Part shown: in pieces, positions 35,244-42,937 of the stretch | How positions within the stretch are numbered: the stretch's first letter is position 1 | How the letters are laid out: each line of letters begins with the position of its first letter | Source: Dehalococcoidia bacterium | GTDB lineage: Bacteria; Chloroflexota; Dehalococcoidia; SpSt-223 | Assembly (NCBI GenBank): GCA_025054935.1 | Contig: JANWZD010000003.1 | Coordinates: 124,001 to 188,000, forward strand | Reading direction: 5' to 3' | DNA: 64,000 bases | Program-made: the position numbers and the translations under genes | Notes under the pieces: model-generated | The model's database searches: none | Told to the model about the DNA's origin: nothing | What the model saw: the letters and a program-made list of their open reading frames with translations, nothing else

Positions 35244-36038
35244 GTGGACTGGATCGTCAATCCGGACAGCTGGATCGCCCTCGTCACGCTGACGGCATTG
35301 GAAGTCGTTCTCGGCATCGACAACATCATCTTCATCTCTATTCTGGTCAGCAAGCTGCCGCCTCACCAGCAGGCGACCGCCCGACGGCTTGGCCTCGGGG
35401 CAGCCCTCGGCATGCGTATCGCGCTGTTGCTCTCGCTCTCGTGGGTCATAGGGCTGACCGCGCCGCTGTTCTCGGTGCTGAGCCATCCAGTCTCCGGCCG
35501 GGACCTGATCCTGATCGGCGGGGGGCTCTTTCTGCTCGCGAAGGCGACATTCGAAATTCATGAACGGCTCGAAGGCCCTGGTGAACATGGGCGCGCTGCG
35601 ATGGCCGCCTCATTCGCCGGCGTGATCGTCCAGATCATGCTGCTCGATATCGTCTTCTCCCTCGACTCCGTAATCACGGCGGTCGGGATGGCGAACGAGA
35701 TCGCCGTTATGGTCGCCGCAGTCGTCATCGCGGTGGCGATCATGCTCATTTCGGCTGATGCGGTCAGCCGCTTTGTCAATCGGCATCCTACCGTGAAGAT
35801 GCTGGCGCTCGCCTTTCTCCTGCTGATAGGGATGAGCCTCGTTGCCGAAGGGCTGCACTTCCATATCCCGAAAGGCTATATCTACTTCGCAATCGCCTTC
35901 TCGGTGTTCGTCGAGATCCTCAATCTCCGCGCTGGACGCAAGCGCGTGGAGGAGCCGGTCCACCTGCGGCAGCCGTATCTTCGCGAGGTGCTGCCGGCAG
36001 GAAGGGCCGACGCGCCTGTCTCTGAGCTGCCGAAGTAG
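35244..36038 (+). CDS. TerC-family integral membrane protein
   Basis: A 264-aa protein with seven or eight hydrophobic segments. It carries the TerC signature EVVLGIDNIIFISI and the second acidic motif LLDIVFSLDSVITAVGMA. Family members are linked to manganese or calcium export, protein metalation and tellurite resistance; here only the family can be stated. A charged cytoplasmic tail ends the protein. GTG start at 35244. It is 59 bp after the nuclease fusion. The stop is followed by the terminator of the convergent ilvB gene. Confidence 0.9.
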   Translation: MDWIVNPDSWIALVTLTALEVVLGIDNIIFISILVSKLPPHQQATARRLGLGAALGMRIALLLSLSWVIGLTAPLFSVLSHPVSGRDLILIGGGLFLLAKATFEIHERLEGPGEHGRAAMAASFAGVIVQIMLLDIVFSLDSVITAVGMANEIAVMVAAVVIAVAIMLISADAVSRFVNRHPTVKMLALAFLLLIGMSLVAEGLHFHIPKGYIYFAIAFSVFVEILNLRAGRKRVEEPVHLRQPYLREVLPAGRADAPVSELPK

Positions 36039-36086
36039 CCGCTGGGGCGGTTCTGCTCGCGCGCGAGCGCAGCCGCGCTGTGGCAC

Positions 36087-36123
36087 AAAAAGCGGCCTGC
36101 TCCGACAATCCGAAGCAGGCCGC
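36087..36123 (-). terminator. Rho-independent terminator of ilvB
   Basis: On the minus strand, perfect 10-bp arms GCGGCCTGCT and AGCAGGCCGC around a 12-nt loop are followed by TTTTT. It begins 20 bp after the ilvB stop, so ilvB is transcribed alone. Confidence 0.88.
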
Positions 36124-36143
36124 ACAGGGCGGAGCACGGGTCG

Positions 36144-37841
36144 TTAGACGCGAGCGAGCGAGCGCTCAAGGCGCGGGTCTTTGATCGTTTCGGAGAGCGC
36201 CGCGCCAGGAGGCACCATCGGGTAGCAGTTTTCTTCTGCTTCGACGAGGAAGTGCACGAGCGCTGGGCCGTCGTGCGCCATCGCGGCGCGCAGCACATCC
36301 TCGACCTCATCGACCCGGTCGGTGCGGAAGCCGGGGATGCCGTACGCCTCCGCGAGCTTGACGTAGTCGGGGCCGATCATGGCCACCTGCGAATAGCGAT
36401 TGTCGTGGAACAGCTCTTGCCACTGGCGCACCATGCCGAGATAGCCGTTGTCCACGATCGCAATCTTGACCGGGATGTTCTCTTGGACACAGGTCGCCAG
36501 TTCTTGGAGCGTCATCTGGAAACCGCCATCCCCTTCGACCGCCCAGACCATCGCGTCCGGCTCCGCCAGCTTAGCGCCCATCGCGGCGGGCAGAGCGAAG
36601 CCCATCGTCCCCAGCCCGCCCGAGGTGATCAGCCGGTTCGGGTGGTCATACCAGAAGAACTGCGCCTGCCACATCTGGTGCTGGCCGACCCCTGTGGCGA
36701 TATAGGCTTCGCCGTTTGTCACCTCGTAGAGCGCGCGCGCAACGTGCTGCGGCATCAGCCGACCCGTGTTCGGGATCTCGAGCGAGGGATGCTCTCGCTT
36801 CAATTCATCGAGCCGCGCCAGCCACTCGGGGTGCTGCGCCGGCTGAATGAGAGGGAGGAGCTGGCGGAGGACCCGCTTCGCGTCGCCCGTGATAGGAGCA
36901 GTGATCTTGACATTTTTATTGACTTCGCTCGGGTCGATGTCGATATGGATCAGCTTCGCCTGCGGCGCGAAGTCAACGAAGCGGCCCAGCGCCCGGTCGT
37001 CCCATCGCTGGCCGATTCCGATAATGACGTCGGCCTCGCCCATCCCGTAGTTCACCCAGGCCATGCCGTGCATTCCCATCATGCCGAGGAAGAGGGGATG
37101 GGTGCCGGGAAAGCTCGAAATGCCGAGCAGCGTATTGACCACCGGAATTTGGGCCTTTTCTGCCAACTCGCGCAGCTCGGCGTAGGCGCGTGAGAGGATG
37201 ACGCCATGGCCGGCGATGATGACAGGACGCTTCGCTTCGTTGATCAGTTTTGCGGCCCGCTTGACCGCTTCAGGGTCGCCTTCCAGCTGCGGCTCGTACC
37301 AAGGGAGCGAAACGCTCGTGGGATACTGAAACTCGGCCAGTTCGAGCTGAACATCTTTCGGGATATCGATATGAACGACGCCCGGCCGGCCGCTGCGAGC
37401 GAGGTAGAACGCTTCGGCGAAGATCGGCGCCAGCTCTGCTGCCGAGCGCACCAGATAGTTGTGCTTGACAATCGGCAGCGTGACGCCGGTGATATCGCAC
37501 TCTTGGAAGGCGTCGCGGCCGATGAAATGCCGAGCGACTTGGCCCGTGATCGCGATCATCGGCACTGAGTCCATCTGCGCATTGCACAGCCCGGTCACGA
37601 GGTTGGTCGCTCCAGGGCCTGAGGTGCCGATGCAGACGCCGACGTCGCCCTTCACGCGGGCGTAGCCGTCGGCCATGTGAGCTGCGCACTGCTCGTGGCG
37701 GACGAGAATATGGCGCAGTTGAGGATAGTCGGGCATGACGTGGTAGATCGGCAGGACCGCACCGCCTGGATACCCGAAGATCGTCGTCACGCCCTCGCGC
37801 ACCAGGGCTTCCATAATGATTTGCGCACCGCTCAATCGCAT
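36144..37841 (-). CDS. ilvB: Acetolactate synthase large subunit
   Basis: A 565-aa thiamine-diphosphate enzyme, first common step of valine, leucine and isoleucine synthesis. The N-domain has GYPGGAVLPIY and catalytic E50 in RHEQCAAHMADGYAR, the middle domain binds FAD, and the C-domain has GDGGFQMTLQEL...N for TPP/Mg. ATG preceded by AAAAAAGGAGGCGAGCC. No ilvN (regulatory small subunit) or ilvC is adjacent, and a terminator follows 20 bp after the stop. It is preceded by a T-box leader, so expression probably responds to uncharged branched-chain tRNA. Confidence 0.95.
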   Translation of the reverse strand: MRLSGAQIIMEALVREGVTTIFGYPGGAVLPIYHVMPDYPQLRHILVRHEQCAAHMADGYARVKGDVGVCIGTSGPGATNLVTGLCNAQMDSVPMIAITGQVARHFIGRDAFQECDITGVTLPIVKHNYLVRSAAELAPIFAEAFYLARSGRPGVVHIDIPKDVQLELAEFQYPTSVSLPWYEPQLEGDPEAVKRAAKLINEAKRPVIIAGHGVILSRAYAELRELAEKAQIPVVNTLLGISSFPGTHPLFLGMMGMHGMAWVNYGMGEADVIIGIGQRWDDRALGRFVDFAPQAKLIHIDIDPSEVNKNVKITAPITGDAKRVLRQLLPLIQPAQHPEWLARLDELKREHPSLEIPNTGRLMPQHVARALYEVTNGEAYIATGVGQHQMWQAQFFWYDHPNRLITSGGLGTMGFALPAAMGAKLAEPDAMVWAVEGDGGFQMTLQELATCVQENIPVKIAIVDNGYLGMVRQWQELFHDNRYSQVAMIGPDYVKLAEAYGIPGFRTDRVDEVEDVLRAAMAHDGPALVHFLVEAEENCYPMVPPGAALSETIKDPRLERSLARV

Positions 37842-37924
37842 GGCTCGCCTCCTTTTTTGGGCGCCGCTTGCGCCCTTCAGCTTCGGCAGTCATTGCCGGT
37901 CGGAGAGCTCGCCATTGAGCTCAG

Positions 37925-38188
37925 AATCAAAAACGTCTCGTCCGGCAAGGGACGAGACGTTCCAGTCCCGCGGTACCACCCTACTTGCCCACCAGCGTGG
38001 GCCACTCTCCCGAAGCGCACGCGCTTCGCGTCCCGCTAACGGGGGACGAGCCGGCCGCGTCTACTGGGCAGATGCCGTTCGGGCGGCAGCTCAGGAGCGA
38101 CGTTCACCGAGCGCCTCGCACCCGCTTCCACCACACCGGGCTCGCTTTCCGAGGCGGCTCGATTACTCCTCTCCGTCTCAGCCGTTCG
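37925..38188 (-). ncRNA. T-box riboswitch leader of ilvB, predicted valine (GUC) specifier
   Basis: Reading the minus strand: a Stem I region with the AGTA box (GGAGTAATC, near 38165), then GGTGAAC-GTC-GCTCC, where the triplet after GAAC (GTC, 38101-38099) occupies the specifier position. It is followed by the near-invariant T-box AGGGTGGTACCGCGGGA (37982-37966) and an intrinsic terminator. GUC encodes valine, matching the IlvB pathway; the neighbouring frames give Asn, Thr, Arg or Ser. The classic mechanism is that uncharged tRNA pairs with specifier and T-box and stabilises the antiterminator. Confidence 0.9.
37929..37959 (-). terminator. T-box regulated intrinsic terminator
   Basis: On the minus strand, CGTCTCGTCC and GGACGAGACG form a perfect 10-bp stem with loop CTTGCC, followed by TTTTT. 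It sits directly after the T-box sequence, as the attenuator of the ilvB leader. Confidence 0.9.
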
Positions 38189-38210
38189 CCAATAACTGTA
38201 CACGAACGGC
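38181..38210. repeat. Inverted repeat spanning the ilvB promoter -10 region
   Basis: Arms GCCGTTCG and CGAACGGC (8 bp, perfect) flank 14 nt that contain the proposed -10 element. It may be a repressor operator or the base of the leader RNA. Confidence 0.4.
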
Positions 38211-38224
38211 GACCGCTTTGGCAA
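38195..38224 (-). promoter_or_regulatory. Promoter of the T-box/ilvB transcript
   Basis: Minus strand TTGCCA (38224-38219), an 18-bp spacer and TACAGT (38200-38195) would start transcription near 38188, just before the Stem I region. Confidence 0.5.
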
Positions 38225-38290
38225 TCGTTCTCAAGGGCGGCGTGGCCACGTCGCTCAGCCCGCCCTGCCGGCGCTCCATCTCGACAGCGA

Positions 38291-38313
38291 GAATGATACT
38301 GAATATCATTATC
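38291..38313 (+). promoter_or_regulatory. Fur/Zur-family-like operator
   Basis: The near-palindrome AATGATA-CTGAA-TATCATT (core 38292-38310) resembles Fur-superfamily boxes built from AATGATA half-sites. It lies 21 bp before the start of the metal-binding lipoprotein remnant, fitting metal-dependent repression of a zinc or similar uptake operon. Confidence 0.7.
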
Positions 38314-38333
38314 GAGAAATGGAGTGGTGGCTG

Positions 38334-38651
38334 ATGAACGCTCGTCTGCTCTCTGGATGTCTTCTCCTCGTCGGGGTGATAGGCGCGGTCAGCTGCGCCG
38401 CGCCGACCCAGCCCGGCGCGGCGGCGGTCGGAATGCCGGGCGCCGGGCCTGACTGTCCGGCGGCGCCGCTGAATGTCGTGGCGACGGCAAACCAGTACGG
38501 CAGCCTCGCCTTGCAGCTTGGCGGCGCTTGCGTCCGCGTATTCAACGTCATCAGCGGCGCTGATATCGATCCTCACGACTACTAGGCGGATGCCGCTGCT
38601 GCCCGCGCCTACCAGAGCGCCCACGTCATTCTTCACAGCGGTGACGGCTGG
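38334..38651 (+). pseudogene. Truncated ZnuA-like metal-binding lipoprotein remnant
   Basis: A lipoprotein signal (LLLVGVIGAVSC lipobox) is followed by the ZnuA-type start LNVVATANQYGSLALQLGG and the conserved SGADIDPHDY. The frame then hits TAG (38583-38585) where family members have Glu. After the stop the same frame continues with family sequence (ARAYQSAHVILHSGDGW) and then switches without a break into permease sequence. The rest of the binding protein is missing. ATG 38334 is preceded by GGAGTGG. The stop-terminated product would be only about 83 aa and cannot form the metal site. Confidence 0.8.
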
Positions 38652-39473
38652 AAAGTCGGCTATTTCGTCGTGCTGCGCCAACTCTCGTTTGCGGCGCATG
38701 CGCTCGCTCACATCGGGTTCAGCGGCGCGACCGGCGCGGTCTGGCTGGGGACGAACCTCGTTGCGGGCATGGTTCTTTTTACGGTGGCCGCCGCGGTTGG
38801 GATCGGCTTCCTCGGCGAGCGGCTGCGCGGCCGCGATGTCGCTATCGGCACCGTGCTCGCCTTCACCACCGGTCTCGGCTATCTCTTCCTCAGCCAGACG
38901 ACCAAACTCGCCGGCCACGCCACAAGCATCCTGTTCGGCGATCTGCTCGCGATCTCGCCCGAGGCGGTGGGGATCACCGCGCTGCTCGGGGCAGGGTGCC
39001 TCCTCGCGCTCGGCATCGCCTATCGTCCGCTGTTGTTCGCCTCCATCGCGCCTGACGTTGCAGAGACGCGCGGCGTGCCGGTCCGCTTCTTGGGGGTCGG
39101 CTTTTTCGTTCTGCTTGCGCTCACCGTTTCGACAGCCGTGCAGGTGGTGGGCGTCCTCCTCATCTTCGCGCTGCTCGTCACCCCAGCCGCGACTGCGCAG
39201 CGGCTGACTGCTTGTCCCGGCCGCGCGATCGCGCTTTCGCTCCTCTTTGCCGTGGGAAGTGTCTGGACCGGCTTGACACTTGCCTTTCTCGTTCCTTGGC
39301 CACCCAGCTTCTTCATAACGGCCGTCTCTTCTCTGATCTCCCTCACGGCCGTCTGCTGCGTGCCTCCCGTCGGGGCAGTTGCCTCACGGTCGCGCCGACA
39401 GCAAGCCGGGCGGGGACCGCGCTTTCTCCTGCCTCTGCGGCGCTCGGAGCGCCCGACCTCGCGCTTGGGCTAG
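38652..39473 (+). pseudogene. ZnuB-like metal ABC transporter permease lacking its N-terminus
   Basis: Polytopic sequence of the ABC-3 metal permease family: FVVLRQLSFAAHALAHIGFSG, GTVLAFTTGLGYLFLSQ, LLFGDLLAIS and LLIFALLVTPAATAQRL. The first transmembrane part (about 25-35 residues) is missing. The frame is continuous with the upstream ZnuA remnant, as expected from one in-frame deletion that removed most of znuA, any znuC and the start of znuB. A GTG at 38670 could give a 267-aa protein, but no ribosome-binding site precedes it and no ATPase gene is near. Function as a transporter is unlikely. Confidence 0.75.
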
Positions 39474-39505
39474 ACTGAGGTTCACTTCCCTGAGGGAGCG
39501 AATGC

Positions 39506-39817
39506 ATGAGGTTCGACCGGTATCACGAGCCGCCGCAGGAGCTGCCGGCAGAGGCGCGGACATTCACGCGGATGATCGCGTCGCTGATCGAAGAAGCTGA
39601 GGCGATCAGCTGGTACGAGCAGCGGATTGCTGTCGAACAGGATCCCGTCGCGCGCGCGATCATGGCTGACGCGCAGCATGAGGAATTCAAGCACTTCGGC
39701 ATGGAACTGGAATTTCTGCTCCGCCGCAAGCCTGCTTGGCGGGCGATGCTGCAGCGGATCCTCTTCACTGAGGGGAGCATCGTCAAGGCGGGGGAAGAAG
39801 CGGAAGACCTCGGCTAG
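39506..39817 (+). CDS. Encapsulated-ferritin-like protein (EncFtn family)
   Basis: A 103-aa two-helix protein with the EncFtn pattern: YHEP and ELPAEAR at the start, then SLIEEAEAISWYEQR (E32, W36, Y37) and HEEFKHFGMELEFLLRR (E60, H63), ending near LFTEG. In the characterised family these residues build a ferroxidase site between subunits of an annular decamer housed in an encapsulin shell. No encapsulin shell gene is within this window, and no standard C-terminal cargo peptide (LTIGSL-type) is visible. ATG after CTGAGGGAGCGAATGC. It lies just after the collapsed metal transporter. Confidence 0.8.
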   Translation: MRFDRYHEPPQELPAEARTFTRMIASLIEEAEAISWYEQRIAVEQDPVARAIMADAQHEEFKHFGMELEFLLRRKPAWRAMLQRILFTEGSIVKAGEEAEDLG

Positions 39818-39986
39818 CCGCGAGGCGCAGCGCAAGCCCCTGCTCGGTGTGACGCTCCTGGCGAGCGAAAAGAGGCGGCGCTCGGGTCACTCTCGTTTGA
39901 TGGCCACGGCGAGCGCCGCGGAGGCGGGGGGACGGCGCGCGACCGCTGACGCGCTGCTATGGTCCTGCCGCGAGCGCGCGGAAGCG

Positions 39987-40163
39987 CTACTGCGCCGAGA
40001 GGGGCTCCTGCTCGCTGACGCGCTGCTTGGGAAGATAGCGCCCGGGCGTCCGCTTCAGCGGCGTGATCCCGGCGCTGCTCGGCTTTCGGCCGGCAGTGCG
40101 GAACAGCCCGAGGACAAACGGCGCAAAAAAGGCGAGCAGAAATGGCACCGGACAGTTGCCCAT
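39987..40163 (-). CDS. Possible small single-span membrane protein, 58 aa
   Basis: Minus-strand ATG after GCGGAGGAAACA. The product begins with one hydrophobic helix (PVPFLLAFFAPFVLGLF) and continues with a basic, polar tail. The good ribosome-binding site and membrane helix argue for a real gene; no family is recognised. Flanking sequence (39818-39986 and 40164-40304) shows no other gene. Confidence 0.4.
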   Translation of the reverse strand: MGNCPVPFLLAFFAPFVLGLFRTAGRKPSSAGITPLKRTPGRYLPKQRVSEQEPLSAQ

Positions 40164-40304
40164 TGTTTCCTCCGCTGCCGCGAGCCAGCGCTGTGCTGTC
40201 GCGGCGACCTGCATCATGTTAACCGACTGCGAACGGGACGATCATCCCCTCATTACGTCCGCTCGGTACGCTTCGGGGCAGCGTTACTGTCCTTGAGGTG
40301 AAAG

Positions 40305-40493
40305 ATGGCCCGAGTGGTTTGCGCCCATTGCGGCGGCACGATACTCCGCAGCGAGGACGGGCCGGAATGCCTGAATTGCGGCCGGCCGCTGTACGCGCCT
40401 GTCGTCCAGCCGCCGGCGAAGCGGGTCTATCTCCCCGGCGCCCCCGGCCCGCGACGGGCGGACACGCGCGTGGCGCATCGACGGCGCACCTAG
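40305..40493 (+). CDS. Small zinc-ribbon protein, 62 aa
   Basis: ATG after TTGAGGTGAAAG. The first half is a zinc ribbon (VCAHCGG...ECLNCGRPLY, two CxxC pairs at about residues 6-25). The second half is Pro/Arg-rich and probably disordered. It is similar in style to the zinc-ribbon protein at 1677 but has no membrane segment. Function unknown; nucleic-acid or protein binding is only a guess. Confidence 0.6.
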   Translation: MARVVCAHCGGTILRSEDGPECLNCGRPLYAPVVQPPAKRVYLPGAPGPRRADTRVAHRRRT

Positions 40494-40546
40494 CGCTCTC
40501 CTCCGCCGGCCCCGCCGCTCGCGGAGCGATTTCCTTGCGGCGTCGG

Positions 40547-42937
40547 TCAGCGTCTGAGGCGCAGAGCGCCGGCGAGAGCGGCATCCGCTCCGGGCGGGCC
40601 AAGCCGTTCACCGCTGTGCGCGTCGTACAGCCCGGCAAGAAGCTGATAATCGCCCGGAGGAAGGTCGCGCGGCAGCGGGAGTGTGCGCCGGTCGGCAATG
40701 ATCTCCCGCGCCTGCCAGCTTGTTGTCGGCCGGAGGCCGGAGGCCGGTGGCCCGTCGCGCTGTGAGACGAGCTGCCCCTCCGGACCAACGAGATGCAGGA
40801 AGACGACGTAGTCGCGCTCTAGCCGCTGGTCGGCACGCCAGTAAAGGTCGAGCGTCAATTCGCCGCCAGCGGTCAGCTCTGCGGGAAGCGGCGAGATCCC
40901 CGCAAGCTGAACCCCGCCCCCAACGGGCGTGTCGAGACGACGGGCAGATGCCGGCAGTTCGCGCAGCGGCCGCGGCGTTACGTCGTGCACCGCTCGGCCG
41001 TCTGCGTGGAGCACCGCGAGGCGCACTATGCCGTCGCGCACGGTCAGTTCGCGGTCACTCTCCCCAAGCTGGGCGGGCAGCCGACTGCCGATATCCCAGG
41101 GGCTGCCGCCATTTGTCGCGACAAGGGAGACGGTAAACCGGCCGGGACGCCGCCAGCGGCCGAAGGTCGGCGTCATCGCTTGGAAGGCGCTCGTTCCCCA
41201 GAACGTCGGCGGCAGAAAGGTCGGTCCGGGCAGCTGCCAGGTCTCGTCGCGCGCTGAAGGCGGCCCCTCTCCTTCGGTGACGACGAGGAACAGGCGGTCG
41301 CGGTCGTTGGGCTGCGGCCCGGCGCGCAGCGCCAAGACGAGGTACGGCGTCGACGGCGGCTCGGGGACAAGCGTGTAGCCCTCGAGGATCAGGCTCGCGC
41401 CGAACCGGACGACAGCGCGCTCGGCGGGCGGGGCCTCCCGGAGCTGGTTGCGGTAGCTGTCTTCGATCGTCGCCGCGTTCGGCGCTCCGCGCTGGAGCAG
41501 CAGGATGCCGTCCTCCGCTGCCACCAGCCCGTAGCCGCTCCTCAGCAGCTGACGCACCGTCTGATACTGGTCTTCCACGACCATCGGCACATTGCCCGGC
41601 CACGTGTCGAGGATAACCACATCAGAGTCGAGATTGCGCGGGTAGACGACGACCTGCCGCCGCTGGGTCAGGTGGGGGTTCAGCTGCGGCGTTGCGCTCA
41701 CCGAGGCGTCCGGCGGCACGAGACGGAGGATCCGCCGCGCGACCTCGTAGTGCGGAACCGCCGGCTTCACCTCGAAATCCCAAGCGAGCGGCGTAAACCC
41801 GCGCACCCGGCTGTAGCCAAGCGTGAAGAGGAGCGTGAGCGCCGCCACGCCAACCAGCGCCGGGCTGCGCCAGCCGAACCGAGCGCCCCAGCGAACGAGC
41901 CGCGCTGCTCCGACGATCGCGGCCGCAACCATGAAGGGCACGATGGGCGCAGGATAGTGGTTGATCTCGGGGAGTTTCTGCAGCGGGCTGTTTGAGACGA
42001 GGTTTTCTGCCAGCGGCGGCAAGCCTAGGAGCGCGACCTCTGGCGCGAGCAGCGCGAGGAAGGCGACCGGCAGCAGCAGGGCGAGCAGATAACCGGCTGG
42101 GTCACCGTCGGCGACCAAGGGGAGGGCGCGCCAGGGCTGGAAGATCATCGTGAAGATGATCTCCGGCACCGAGCTTCCGAGGTCGCGATAGCGCGGCAGA
42201 TAGGGCGACGCGCCGCTCGGGTTGAACGACGGGATGACCAAAAGGTTGACGAAGAGAAACCAGAGGGTGGCGAGCGCGACGGTCGCGCCGCCCAGCCACC
42301 AGCGCCGCTGAAAGACGATGGCATACAGCCCCATGCCGATCGCCACGAGCGGCATATCTTCCTTGCAGGCGACTGCGAGCACGGTGCCGGCGACGAACAG
42401 CGCCGTCTTGCGCTCCAGCAGTCCGGCAACAGCGAGGGCGAAGAACGGCGCGGTCAGGGTGAGCGGGTGGAACTCATACAGCACCGCCGCTTGGAGCGCC
42501 GGGAACATCAAGTATGCCCCCGCGAACGGAAGTGCTGCCCAGCCCGAGCCGAGCCGCCGCCTTGCCAGCCAGAAGAGCGGGATCGCGCCCAGCCCGACGA
42601 CTGCCGCTTGGAGGACGAGCAGCGTCAGCGGCGTCGGCGCAATCCAGTAGAGGGCAGCAATCGGGATCAGGATCGGCTCGACGTGCGCGCCGAGCCGGTT
42701 CGTTCCGCCGCGCCAGTTCGTCGACTCGAACCACCGCCCTTGGCTGGTGTTCCAGACCGCTTGGTCCATGTTGCCGAGGTCGTTGCCGGCGGTGCCGAAG
42801 GTGAGGTGGCGGTGGACCGAGAGCGCGGCGAAAAAGACCACGAAAGCGACGACCATCACCGCGAGCAGCAGCAGCGGCAGTTGCCGGCGCCACGAGAGCC
42901 GCGGGCGAAGGGAGCGCGCGGGACGAGGAGCAGTCAT
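40547..42937 (-). CDS. DUF2079 membrane protein with C-terminal beta-sandwich (796 aa)
   Basis: About 12 hydrophobic segments over residues 1 to about 390, with the DUF2079 signature DLGNMDQAVWNTSQGRWFE and EFHPLT. A long exported C-terminal region follows. Its last 110 residues form the module seen in the neighbouring proteins (YVVFLHLVGPEGQLVSQRDG, then WQAREIIADRR and YQLLAGLYD). DUF2079 proteins look like lipid-linked sugar transferases, but activity is unproven. Last gene of a seven-gene coupled operon; its ATG overlaps the upstream stop by 4 bp. Confidence 0.82.
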   Translation of the reverse strand: MTAPRPARSLRPRLSWRRQLPLLLLAVMVVAFVVFFAALSVHRHLTFGTAGNDLGNMDQAVWNTSQGRWFESTNWRGGTNRLGAHVEPILIPIAALYWIAPTPLTLLVLQAAVVGLGAIPLFWLARRRLGSGWAALPFAGAYLMFPALQAAVLYEFHPLTLTAPFFALAVAGLLERKTALFVAGTVLAVACKEDMPLVAIGMGLYAIVFQRRWWLGGATVALATLWFLFVNLLVIPSFNPSGASPYLPRYRDLGSSVPEIIFTMIFQPWRALPLVADGDPAGYLLALLLPVAFLALLAPEVALLGLPPLAENLVSNSPLQKLPEINHYPAPIVPFMVAAAIVGAARLVRWGARFGWRSPALVGVAALTLLFTLGYSRVRGFTPLAWDFEVKPAVPHYEVARRILRLVPPDASVSATPQLNPHLTQRRQVVVYPRNLDSDVVILDTWPGNVPMVVEDQYQTVRQLLRSGYGLVAAEDGILLLQRGAPNAATIEDSYRNQLREAPPAERAVVRFGASLILEGYTLVPEPPSTPYLVLALRAGPQPNDRDRLFLVVTEGEGPPSARDETWQLPGPTFLPPTFWGTSAFQAMTPTFGRWRRPGRFTVSLVATNGGSPWDIGSRLPAQLGESDRELTVRDGIVRLAVLHADGRAVHDVTPRPLRELPASARRLDTPVGGGVQLAGISPLPAELTAGGELTLDLYWRADQRLERDYVVFLHLVGPEGQLVSQRDGPPASGLRPTTSWQAREIIADRRTLPLPRDLPPGDYQLLAGLYDAHSGERLGPPGADAALAGALRLRR

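Noticed and set aside
39506-39540. tRNA-like T-loop sequence GGTTCGA seen here and near 25720 and 55275
   Set aside because: No flanking acceptor, D or anticodon stems; each lies inside a protein-coding gene or at its start.
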